From assembly GCF_008831285.2 (NCBI RefSeq), contig NC_045147.1, positions 18,640,854 through 18,704,853 on the forward strand: a stretch of DNA of 64,000 nt, in the 5' to 3' direction. Made by a program: the position numbers and the translations under genes. This DNA is from Nymphaea colorata. Its lineage: Eukaryota; Streptophyta; Magnoliopsida; Nymphaeales; Nymphaeaceae. The notes beneath the pieces are model-generated. The model saw only the letters and a program-made list of their open reading frames with translations, was not told where the DNA came from and made no database searches. Shown here one piece after another: positions 49,401 through 60,423 of this stretch (its first letter is position 1; each line of letters starts with the position of its first letter).

Positions 49401-52400
49401 CCTCATTTAACATAGCATCTTAAGAATAATACTCAATCAAACAATACAGAAGTAGAACAGAAAAGGATAAGAAAGGCTGTGATGGAGTCATGGGACTTTA
49501 TCAAAAGAAGGGAGTTCTCAGCATACTTAAACATCAACTTTACGCAAAATGTGGAGAAGTTCAACATAATATCGATAAAACTTGCACAAGGGAAAAACAG
49601 GACAGCAGTAAGGATGTGAAAAAGAACCAGAAAACTTCAAGCCACCACATGTTACATGGAAGGACATGTTTCAGACAAATTAAAGAAGTCTTGGTTAAAA
49701 ATAAAAGAAGAAAGGACAAGCAAAAGCAGGAAAAAGGGGGCAAGCACTATAAGAAAAGGTCTGACCTTATTCAGAAGACTGAATGCACTGCGAACAGGAT
49801 AGTGGTCATCCGTGAAGGCCAAGGCACAAAGACCATTTCTGTTGTAAGAATGCACCTTGTATTCTGATAAGGTAGATACGACATAAGCATTTGGATAAAC
49901 CAAAAAGAGCAAAAAAGCACTAACAACAATGGTGGAACAGCACTCCAAGGGAACCACATTCAGGAAATCAACACAAAAAAACATAAAAAATCAAATTAAG
50001 TATAAAAGAAAAAAATAGTCATGTCAAAGTTATGCACATTCTATAAAAGTCACTTACTTCCAAATGAAAGACAACCAAAGCTCAGGAAAGAGCTCACTTT
50101 TAAAAAATAATAGCATAAAAATATCATACCAAATCACAGAATTAAATGATTGCCAGGTATCCTTAATAAACTTCTAGTATCTGCACAATGACACTCCACT
50201 TTGTTTCATGCTAAAAACAAGTCTCTCAGGTCCTTCAAAATTTGTCTTTAAAGATCACTAACCAGGTAAAATGAATTATGTACTTTCTTCTGCGAACAAC
50301 ACGAGGCAGGGGAAGGAAGGTCAAACAAGATTCTAAACAGGTAGGATCCATTCCAAATCTAAGCACTACCAAAGTCAACCTAACTGGATTTCACATAACA
50401 TAATCAGATTCATAATAGAATCTGGAATTAGATGAACAATCTAAGTGAATGTCCTGATTCAACTAGCTTAGGATCCAATATCTACATGCATCTGGATCTG
50501 AACCCAGTGGGGAAAGGGATTTGGATGCAATATTCAGTAGGAAATGAAGGCCAAAATAAGAATTTCAGATCCAGTTCAGATCTGATTTAGGCATTACCAT
50601 ATTCAACCTAACTGGGTTTCACATAATCAGATATATAGCAAAATCTAGATTTAGATGAACAATGTAAAAGGGCTTCCAGATTCATTAGGTCAGGATCCAG
50701 CATTTACAGGAATCTGGATTCCATCCTGGTGTGGAGGTGGATTTAGAAGAAATATTCCGTAGTGAACCCAAGTTGATTGTTAATTGGAACCTAAGCTTCC
50801 TTCAGATCTGACAAATTCATTGAAATTCAATTGGATATACAGGTCTAATGCAAATTTAATATCCCTAGACTTTAATGTCCTGAACTAAAAGACATGATGG
50901 AAACAAAGTAAAGGCTTGGTCAAAAGAAACTGTCCAACTGGAGGAATATGTTTATGGAAGGACAAAAGGAAAAAGGATGCTGTTGGACTTGCTCACAGAG
51001 AAACAGCAGGTCAAGATTTGGAGATATATGGTGCTAAGACATGATGGGTGCAATGGAGGACTGCAATTGGTGATAAAGCCTATGCATGGAAAAGAAATAA
51101 GAATAAATGCCCTATTAAATTGACAACAAACAAATGCAAAGTCTTTCCACATAAAAAGAGGAAAAAAAGAAAAGACCAATGTAAATGGAGAGCCTATACA
51201 AAGTTACAAACTAAGCAATGGAATGCATGCAGACCATGTTCGACCTCATAGTGCAGCATTTTAAACATGCAGGATTGCAAAAAAAAAAAAAAAAAAAAAG
51301 GAAATTCAGAAGGCAAATAAAATTCAATTAAAAACCATATCAATAATCAAACTGTTCCGCTCATGCATGTGTGTTCCCATTAACATACATATAGATATAT
51401 ACGTGCATGTGCACTTCCACGACTCCATGATTCTGCAAGTATATGATGTATTAACAAATGATTACACATTTTTCAAAAAGACAAACAAAAACTGCTAGTT
51501 ACAACCGAATAACTAAATATAGAGCACGAATTAGTATGATGCTTTGAAATAAACATCAGCAAACTGCAGAAGAAGTGCAAAATATCAAGATGACACATAC
51601 ACAGTAGCTAAAAGTATGAGGGCACCAATAGAGTGCTAGAATTACATGATGCTACATTCCTTGCTTGTAAAGCAACTAAATGAATACCAATCATCAGGAA
51701 CCAGCCAATATTCACTTCCTTTTCAAATGATATTCTTCAACAGAAGCTAAATGGAGAGCCAAAGAGAATGGCGTTCGAAGCACTAACTTAGATGCTATAA
51801 AATTGCAGTATCATGAAAGTTGATCGTTCTCTGAAAAATAGACAGCACTACTAGTTGAAAGCTTAGTTAGATGATCATACAAACACGAACAGAAAAAAAA
51901 ATATATATATATCTGTCCAACATTGTCACGAACTCTTGATAAACAAACATTTTAAGATGCATATGGCCAGAGTTACGGTGCTGCTCCCACTCTACCATCT
52001 ATCTTTTCACTTAGCCAGACAAATTCTCATGAAATCCTTCTTGTTCACAAAAGAAATTCAAAAAACCAATAACCAAATAATTTCTTCCAGGAACTAGTAT
52101 GGCATCCAATGATTAAAATGTAAAAGAAAAATTATAGCACATAAGGGTGCCAAAAGGAAAAACCACGGAGAAAATTCAACAAGCCAGCAGAAGGAGGGAA
52201 AAACGAAAATTATTAACGTGGCTCAAAATTGAAACGATTATTAGGTTATAGTTTATTTAGAGAATCACAAGAATTGCAGGCACAACGATCTGGAGGGCAT
52301 GGAAATTTCTCGCCGAAGAAAACCATAATTATGGCACAACTCGAACAGATTCTTGGCTAGACAATTCCGATTTATAAAACCGAAGATCCAACATAACTGA

Positions 52401-52759
52401 TCCTTCCCTGTCTGACAAAATGAAACCACCCACACACTAGATCGCGAAAAGGATCCCTCCAAATTTTCAGCGATTAGAAGAAGAATATTGATGAAGGGCC
52501 ACAAGAAAAATATCGAAACACAAAGGAGAGAGAGAAAGAGAGGAAAAAGCCAAGAAAGAGAGAGGAGGGGACCTTCGTGCTGGACGGACTGGCGCTGGCC
52601 GGGAGCCGTCCTGGCAGCAACGGTACGAGAAACGAAAAGGATGAATTCCTTGGCGCTCGACCTCTGGAAGTAACCGAACTGGCTGACGTCCGAGGCGTTG
52701 GCCAGCATCACCGCCGAATCCCCAGCGCATTTCATCACCAGCAACGCCGTGATCTTCAT
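46460..52759 (-). CDS. YKT6: YKT6-type R-SNARE (longin SNARE), 197 aa, 6 exons
   Basis: Exons in transcription order: 52,573-52,759; 49,766-49,863; 48,194-48,298; 47,969-48,034; 47,581-47,667; 46,460-46,510. All introns are GT-AG and the 594-nt frame is intact. YKT6 is a vesicle-fusion SNARE acting at ER-Golgi, Golgi and vacuolar/endosomal steps. The longin domain runs from MKITALLVMK to about residue 130 (QFGYFQRSSAKEF, YKVHSYNRNGLCALAF, DDHYPVRSAFSLLN). The SNARE motif follows, with zero-layer Arg162 in SVLARGERLDSLVEKSSDLS. The C-terminus is CCTIL: Cys193 is the palmitoylation site and Cys194 the prenylation (CaaX) site, so it is membrane-anchored by lipids. Length equals that of known plant YKT6. 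A TATATATA lies about 110 bp upstream of the ATG. A paralogue starts 1.2 kb away in the opposite direction. Confidence 0.97.
50361..50790. repeat. Diverged tandem dimer in YKT6 intron 1, period about 228 bp
   Basis: The block starting GCACTACCAAAGTCAACCTA (50,362) recurs from 50,591 as GCATTACCATATTCAACCTA. Both continue with an ACTGG(A/G)TTTCACATAA segment, AATCTGGA words, an AGGATCCA(A/G)(T/C)AT(C)T word and a late GGATTT..GAAATATTC. Divergence is considerable. No coding sequence is involved. Confidence 0.7.
51281..51300. repeat. Poly(A) run in YKT6 intron 1
   Basis: A run of about 19 A occurs in the plus strand. It is not flanked by an identifiable element, so it is recorded only as a homopolymer. 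Confidence 0.85.
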
Positions 52760-53958
52760 CTCCTCCCCTCTCTCTTTCTGTCTCTCTGAGGATTCACCGG
52801 AGAGCTGTCACCACGCAGAATCGACGCTTCAGAGAGAGAGGTACAAGGCCACGGGCCGATGGAATATATATAATTACAACAATGATCAAAGAACCAGAGA
52901 GACAAGACAGAGGGAAGGAGGAGAGAGAACCAACGAAGGAAAAACGTAAGGCTTAGGGAGAAGGAGAGCTCGAATAAAGGGAAGGCGAAAAGAATCCTGC
53001 CTCCTTTTCCCGGTTCTTTGAAGCATAACGCTACCGATTGGGGATGGAGAGGTCTCCATTTCGAAGATCATAACGATCGAATTACAGTATTATTAGTGGT
53101 AAACGAGATTCTTCCCAAATCCCAACCAAGTGGTCGGTTCAAGCTTGGTGTGCTCGGATCCAGGTCCAACGCAACCCCACCAGGACGCACATGATCACTG
53201 GATCTCGGATCCGATCCAGATCCAATCTTTTCAGATGCATAACCACACTTTATTACCCAAATAATTTTTCTCTGTTTCTTCCATTTCTTTTCGACTCACT
53301 TATTAGGCCCTTCCAATGGGAGAAGTTATGTTGTCTTTTTCTTTTTTTTGGTACTCTTTGGTAGTTGTCGGCCTAACTTTTTTTAATCATGAAAAAGAAG
53401 ACAACCATGTGTAGATAATAAAAAAATGTATTCATCACGACCCGATTCATCAAATATATAGGTTTCAGATTTGGGGACGTCAATATGTTTCTAAAAGTCC
53501 GACTTCATCAGGTTGAGACTCCGAGTTGGGTTTGAACTTTTTGAAACCAAACCCCTACTTTTACAAATAAAATGGAGCGGATGAGGCTCGGGCATAGAAC
53601 TTGCAGATGGATCCAATTGGTATTCAGATCTTGATTTCTTTATCGGACCCATCCAAATGGATACGTGGTCCGAATGGTTCGCTGGTAAAGCCAACCCATG
53701 GACATCCCTTGGACAGTCCAAATCCAATCTCAGGCAGATCCAGGACCCGACTGCCAAAATTTATGGGGTCCGTCCACTTACTAATGCAACAGTAGGCGCG
53801 TCCCGCCCCAACGGCCAACGTTGCTCGCGAGATCGTCCGGAGACGTTCCCGCCATTTCTCTTCCTTTTCTTCTTCTTCTTCTCCGATCGTCCTTCCAAGA
53901 CTGTGGTCTACTTCCTTTTCTTCTTCCGTCTTGTTTTTTTCCTTATCGAGAAAGAGAG
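52760..53958. promoter_or_regulatory. Head-to-head intergenic region between the two YKT6-related genes
   Basis: The two start codons diverge from this 1.2-kb stretch. On the YKT6 side there is a TATATATA at 52,865-52,872 and a CT-rich leader. On the other side, near 53,796-53,853, are GC-rich words including GCGCGTCCCGCCCC and TTCCCGCC (53,846-53,853), the latter an E2F-type site. The middle has repeat-like words built on GATCCAGATCC. A shared bidirectional promoter is possible but not shown; separate core promoters seem likelier given the distance. Confidence 0.5.
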
Positions 53959-56900
53959 ATGACGATCACGGCGTTGCTGGTTCTGAGATCGGAGGCGGCC
54001 TCGGCGACGGAGCCGGTGATCCTTGCGAGCGCGATGGAGATCAAGCAATTCGGGTACTACCAGAGGATTGGAGCCAAAGAGGCCATCTTATCGGTTTCTC
54101 GGAAGCTGGCCAAGGCCACCCATCCTTCACAGCAGAATTCCACTCAGCACGACGGTTCGTCTTTCCTTCTTTCTTCCGTTTTCAATTTTTGCCTTTCCCT
54201 GTTGTCCGCATTTTCTTTAGAAGTTCCATACTTCGATTGATATACTTAGAGATCCGCGTCTCTTTTGTAGTTTCCGACGTGTTACAGTTAGTTTACCGCT
54301 CATAGATGACAAGATCGAGTCTTGTATCTCGTTCTATTGTAGACGATTTTCCATGTAGATGTAATGAAATCGTGCTCCTGAGTTAGCCTTGCCGTCCGAT
54401 GATTATAGCGCTTTTTCTTCGTCAAATTTGTTAGAAGCTATTGACGCCAGCTTTCACGTTTTAGCAAGTAACGTGATCTTAAATCAGCACCGGAAAAGAA
54501 GCGGGAAGGAAGGGGGGGGGGGTGTGGAAGAAATAAACTCAATCTGAAAAAATTGAACAATTAGGAACAGTTTCTGGTCTTCCTTTAAACATTTAATGTG
54601 TGATATGCTGTCACAGCCGTCATTTTGCTCCTTGATGTTGCAAATCCTTTGTTTCATTGATTTTATAAAGAAATGTTCCAGAACACAAGGTACACTATTG
54701 CATCCGAGATGGTCTCTTTGACGTGATATTTGTTGATGAGCATTACCCAGTGAAGACGGCGTTTGGCATTCTGAACAAGGTAATACATAAATTGGATCCC
54801 AAGAATTTGCTGTTGTTCATGCTAAGTGTTTAAAATGTTGAATTCAAGATCGCACAAAGTGTCATCTAGTTTGTGCTGGAAATTTCACTTCAATCTTTGT
54901 TCTCATTGTGGTCATTCTTGCACTTTGTCTCACTGTTGTGCAGTCATTCTTTATTTTGTCGTTCTGATGGTTTTGAGGTTGTCTTCTGATGGATGTGATG
55001 TAAAGGTTATCTGAAACTTGTCTGAGTCTACATGATATGTAGATACTCTTTTCTTCGAATCTACATGACTTGTCAGCTGCAGTTAATTATCGAACAATTT
55101 AATTGGTCTCTTCCGCTGTGTTTGCCTCGGTTGCTTATTTTCCATGTATCTAACAAGAAAATGTTCATTGATGAACGTGAGACGGCTATATCTTTCACGG
55201 CTATTCAAGCCTATCCTAGCTCAAGTCTACCAGTAAACATGCTAGTATAATCCCATTGCTGTCGAGTGCCATGGAATGCCTCCCTTCCCTTGAAGTTGTA
55301 TTGCTAACAAAAACTTTGTGAATTTTCATTCATTGGTTTCTTCAAATGTCTCAAATTGAAATTGTTGCAAATAACTCATTTTTGCTGACTGGACATTATA
55401 TCTTTCCGTTCAGTGGTCATGCAATGATTTTACTTTTAGCATCTTGAAAACCCATGCTTCTTTCTTATTCCAACGTACAATTTTTTTGGGTTCTTCCATT
55501 AATTTAGGTCACTACTATCACAACGACAATGACGATTGTATGCTACTGTTGAGAATCCAAATTGGCCTCACGATTGTAACTTGAATTAGTGGAAACTGCC
55601 CGGCCACTTGTCTGTCTGTTGATTACTATTTCTAGTTCATGAAGATGCAAACCTTCATATACGAGTGTTTTGTTGCTCATTTAAGCATCACCCTTTGGGA
55701 ATGAGTGCTACATGACTTGTATCTATTCCTGGCTTCTTGAATGAAGGCTTGTCATTAGGTGAATGTACAAAGCTTTACCATTCAAGAAAATCCTTGACTT
55801 TTAACTTCGAGACAATGAGGGAAAAAAAGAGAATCTGATGCCAGGTACTAGATGAATATCAGAAGGCTTTTGGGGATTCTTGGAAGACAGTGCAGATTGA
55901 TGCCAATCAGTCGTGGCCTTTTCTAACTGAAGTTCTTTCAAAGTTTCAGGTATTTGCTTTACCTGAGAAACCTGTAAATCTGCAGAATCTTATTTTAGAT
56001 TGGCACTAAGTATTGTTGATGGTCTGTTTGAAAATATCTTAAGGTAAAACTTAAGCTTCTCATGATAAGAAAGATACTTGTTGCTATTCCAGGATGCTGC
56101 TGAGGCTGACATGATTATGACAACTCAGTGGGCTTTAGATGAAACCAGAATTGCTATTGTGAGTAGTAGTTGATTTCTGTTAGCTTTATCTTCAATAAAT
56201 TAGAAAATGCCAATTAGGAAGTGGGCTTGCACATTGCATGCGTCCTAATCATCTGAAGTTGTGTTTGTTACCACTGCCACTGTGAGTCGGCTGTCCAGCT
56301 ATTTTCTTTCGCTTCACTTTTAATCATGTGTTACCTTTCGTTATATCATCATTCCTAGCAATATTACCAGAATAGGAAATCGAGCTTCCCTGAATTTGTG
56401 CAAACAATGTTCATGCATCGTGGCAACAAGTGCTTCGTTAAGTGTTAAGCATTAGTATCTGCATACATGCAAAATATCAGTTAAGTTCTCCATTAAAGAA
56501 ACACAAGGATTGCCTGTCTTCTAGGTTCATTTAATGTCACATGCCATGAGTAAAGTGTCTTTGTTTAACGACTTACAAAAAATCCACATGCTCAACAGCA
56601 TTTACATGCAACAAGAGCAGTTACAGGTCTTCAAGCTACTACTGTGCAATGGATCCTGGATAAAACAGTAAACATTTCTTGGCAATTTTGGTTATCCTTC
56701 ATTCTGGGTTGTTCATTGGCGCTTATCAAGTGCCCAGAAACCCTGGATACTAGCACATATCATTTTGACACAATAGATCATGATATGCTTGCGGGGTCCA
56801 AGAGGGACCAAATCAGAAAACTCTGACGAGTAGAAGAGAAAGTGAAGTTGCGTAGATTGTAGAAGGACTAATATAATTTTAGTCTTTGGTGAATCTTAGC

Positions 56901-59257
56901 ATGAATTTTTGAGATTAAGAACTTCAGATGAAATCAAGGGAGTTGGTGCAGTAGTTGGGCTTTAGTTGTCTGGAGTCAGATTCCAAATCCCTTCGGCACC
57001 ACCCTCTGCATAAGCCTAAGTATGCATAGGTCCTGGCCTCAACAGTATTAGCCACAGGGTATTATTCTGCTGGAAGTGCAACTAAATCTCATGATCTCAG
57101 ATCTGTTTCCTTGCGTTAGAAATAGGGCTCGTGGAGTGCCAAGATGGATGGACGAGAGAACCATGTATTTGCAAACTGCAAAATTGTATGAGTATGCTTG
57201 AAACGCATAAACACTGACAAGAGTCATGAAGTCTGTTTGCCTCGAGTTCATATATATGACTGGTAGCTTTCACGGCTTTACTCAATTTTTTACATCATTA
57301 GCATTTTTCTTTTCCTGAAAGGAATTGTTTGCTGATATTTATTTTTTATCGAGTCTGATGTCCTTGAAGTATGCAGTGGTACTAGTTTTTGATATATGCA
57401 CTACATGTATCTATTTGGGAACTTAACACAACTCCAATAATTGTAAATTTTCCATCAAATCTGAATAAGGTTCCTGGATGTGTACGGGAGAATAATCATA
57501 TGTTCGTCAGTATGGTGTATCTGTTCTTTACATATTTAGTCTAACTATCATGCTTTACTAAAATACTGTTGACTATGCCATTGAACATTGGTCGTGCCAA
57601 ATGGATATCTCGTGCAAACAAAGAATGGAAATGCTAATTGTCATCATTTTCAACTGTCATTCTCTGCAGAAGTCGGACGAAGCAAAGGGACAACTTCAGT
57701 ATTTGGCTGAAGATGATAATGAAGAACTTACAACTTCAACATCCATTTCAGAAACCATCAAACGCAGGAAATTAACTGTAAGAGTTTAGTGTTATTCTAT
57801 TGGACGGTAAGGCTCTTCCAACTTTCCGGCTACCAAGAGAACGAATGGCTGCCAACACTAATATAGAAATCTAGGCCACCTTCCTTTTTTGTCATATATA
57901 ACCTCGGAAGCTACATAAGGTCAACTTAAGACGAGTTATTCAGTGTTAAACATTGATCATATTCATGACCGCAGGCTCCAGCATCAATCTGCCGTTTTCT
58001 GCTCATTTCGATTTTGTACAACTTTGCATTCTGGACATATGCATAAAAAGTTGACTCACGAACTATTCATCTGCTCACAACTTATTTTTGAACTGTTTCC
58101 CATAGAATGATTTTTCAAGATATGCAACCAACAAAAAACTTGGTATTCATACCTGTTTATAATTGTCTCCTTCTAATGTTTACCTGTAGGAAAATGATGT
58201 AGGAGAGGGTACAGGTGCTGCAGAGGAAGATGACGCACAGGACAGGAATACGCTGGGTTCAGAAGAAATGGAAAAACAAATCGATCTCATTGTCGAAAAG
58301 ATTGAAAGATTTACTGAACAAGTAAGCTTTCTCTTTTAGAGGAAAAAGAAACGCTTCCTAGAAAATCTGGATCGTCAACTTGAAGTATTTACCTTTTTCA
58401 TTTAAGACAAGAACTTGTCTTCATTAAAGCGACTCTATTTTAGTGGTCGAGAAGGCAGTCGTCGGATATGCGTTGAGGGCCCCAAATGCATTGGTAAAAG
58501 TGAGAAGCGTCTTCCTCTTTCCTCATGGAGAGGCTCAGTCTTCAAAGAGAGGCATGCCTCTCACAACTCCCTAAAGGCACCATATCACACTAAAAGGACA
58601 CATCTAGCTTGGCATTTCTACACTCCGGAGTTATAACATGAATACAAGATTCTCTTTGGTGAACAGTGTTATGGAAATCATGAAAAAAAAAAACTGCAGG
58701 ACAAAACAAGTGAAATGGAAGCGTGGTGGTGTATTGGAAATTGAATAGAGTGTTCAAGCAAACCAGTGTTTCCGACTTTTTTTGGGTGCATATGCAATAT
58801 TTGTCTTTTTTCTAAACGTAGTATTAATCAGTCATTTTCATTGCGTTGGCAATTACTTACAATTGTTTTATATGTTCAATCGCATCTACAACCAGTCGAT
58901 GCCAGATGAGGCCCTGTTCCAGGGTATAATAGGAAAACCTGGTTGCTTGTGCAGGTCTCGGAGGTCCTAGAAGCAGGAAAAGCTATGTACAAAGAATTGA
59001 GCAATGATTTTGAGGAGCGTGTAATAGCGTCAGTTCAGATCTACAGAAGTCCATGAATTTCTATTGCATGCACGGAGCAACAAGAAATGAATTTTCATTG
59101 ATTCTCTCTGCTACTTTACAGGATTCATCAGCAGCAGGTAGAGGCATGGCAGGAGGAGATAAAAGAGCTGCGCCTGCTTGATGGAGTCAATGAAGAAGAC
59201 GTTCAACGCCTTCAGAATGCAATATATCTCCTTCACTCCTTCAGTAAGGCCCAGTGA
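53959..59257 (+). CDS. YKT6-like longin domain fused to an acidic linker and coiled coil, 327 aa, 9 exons
   Basis: Exons: 53,959-54,154; 54,682-54,779; 55,845-55,949; 56,093-56,158; 56,599-56,667; 57,670-57,777; 58,190-58,321; 58,955-59,028; 59,122-59,257. The total is 984 nt, one open frame with GT-AG introns. Exons 1-4 (residues 1-155) are a YKT6 longin domain: MTITALLVLR, QFGYYQRIGAKEA, VDEHYPVKTAFGILNK, VLDEYQKAFGDSW and DAAEAD...LDETRIAI. Exons 2-4 have exactly the YKT6 lengths (98, 105, 66 nt) and phases. Then, where YKT6 has its SNARE exon, five different exons follow: an unplaced stretch HATRAVTGLQATTVQWILDK; a basic TIKRRKLT (possible nuclear signal, residues 209-212); an acidic AAEEDDAQD; and a coiled coil from EEMEKQIDLIVEKIERF to about residue 320. 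There is no SNARE motif, CCTIL or membrane segment. I do not recognise the C-terminal half with certainty. It may be one chimeric gene or two merged by my model. Confidence 0.7.
56940..57065 (+). repeat. Possible tRNA-derived SINE in the longin-chimera intron 5
   Basis: TTGGTGCAGTAGTTGGGCTT resembles a Pol III A box and GATTCCAAATCCC, about 30 bp on, resembles a B box. A run CGGCACCACCCTCTGC follows. The combination is suggestive but not decisive. Confidence 0.3.
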
Positions 59258-59553
59258 GCCGACTCTCCAAATAATTTCCATCGAACCAGTGCCTCCTGTC
59301 CAACCGTGTGGGGGAAGTGCAGACCCCTTTTCTTACTTTGCACGGGTTACAAGCAAATGGTGATGCGTGGAGAGATGAAGATTCTTAGAGAACCGCAATC
59401 AGAAGGTATTCGATCATCTTTCTCTTTTCTCTCCCACTCATAATTGGAGGCATCCTTCGGATGGATCAAGGATGCCTTCAAGAAAACAAATTCATGAAAC
59501 AATGAGGCTGCACTATTTGTGAAGGCCTTCTGTTATCTGGGGTATGTTTCTCT

Positions 59554-59590
<37 letters not shown>

Positions 59591-59660
59591 TGACAAATTC
59601 ATGAAACAATGAGGCTGCACTATTTGTGAAGGCCTTCTGTTATCTGGGGTATGTTTCTCT

Positions 59661-59707
<47 letters not shown>

Positions 59708-60423
59708 TGATGAGGACCCTATAAGTCTTCCAGGTCAGGGATCCTAAAAGGGCCTTTCCTCAAGACATGTATTGTACGTTAGTAGTCAAGTTTGGCTTGC
59801 TCTTTCTGCTCAGCAAACGTAAAAAAGAAAGAGAGGAGGAGGTTTGGCAGGTCCAGTACCACATTATCGCCATCAGATGCTATTTTTTGTAACTTCGACG
59901 CGACTTTTTAGTCTAGATAGATGCAACAAGTTGGAAGCATATGGCTCAGATTGCCACTTGTTCAAATCCGATTTGGATATCCTACAAGGCAATTAGAATC
60001 AAATTCGCATGAAAAGAAGTCACAAAATGTGCATCTGGCCCATCGGCCGCCAATGCTAAGTCTTCTGCAGGCCATGCTCACAAGTATAGCATTTGGGAGC
60101 TCTCTGTGATGCCTCAAATCTCTTTTATTACAGATGCCTCCTTGCGAAAGAAAAAATATTTTCTCGTGTTCGATATACATAAAATTTCTGTAAGTGATCT
60201 TGTTCAGGAAGAAGCCTCATTGGGCTACATCTCAATAGAGCACGCACACGAGAATCAGTCCTCAACAACACCCCCACCCCCACACCAAGAAAAGAAAAAG
60301 GAAAACAAAACAATAGAAGTAACAAAGACAAACTACTTTTACAAATGAGGAAAAAGTCAAAAGATATTCATTTCTGATGGTCCTAAGACCACCTAGTGCA
60401 ACTGCTAGCTTGCACTTGCCAAT
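59258..60423. other. Convergent 3' region between the longin chimera and ferredoxin C2
   Basis: The two genes end towards each other here. The only clear structures are the 107-bp tandem duplication with its GA runs (59,486-59,705) and short C-rich and A-rich stretches near 60,270. No coding sequence is recognised. Confidence 0.6.
59486..59705. repeat. Near-exact tandem duplication, 107-bp period, each copy ending in (GA)n
   Basis: The segment beginning ACAAATTCATGAAACAATGA at 59,486 is repeated from 59,593. Both copies run through CTTCTGTTATCTGGGG to CTCTCGGAGAGAG and a long GA run, then ATGGTGA. I see no mismatch outside the GA-run length (longer in the second copy), so the event looks recent. 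It lies about 230 bp past the stop codon of the chimera, possibly within its 3' UTR. Confidence 0.95.

Noticed and set aside
59021-59024. Alternative donor GTAATA for exon 8 of the longin chimera
   Set aside because: Using it would put the last exon in a frame that breaks the coiled coil and soon stops. The GTCAGT donor at 59,029 keeps IHQQQVEAWQEEIKELR. RNA data could overturn this.
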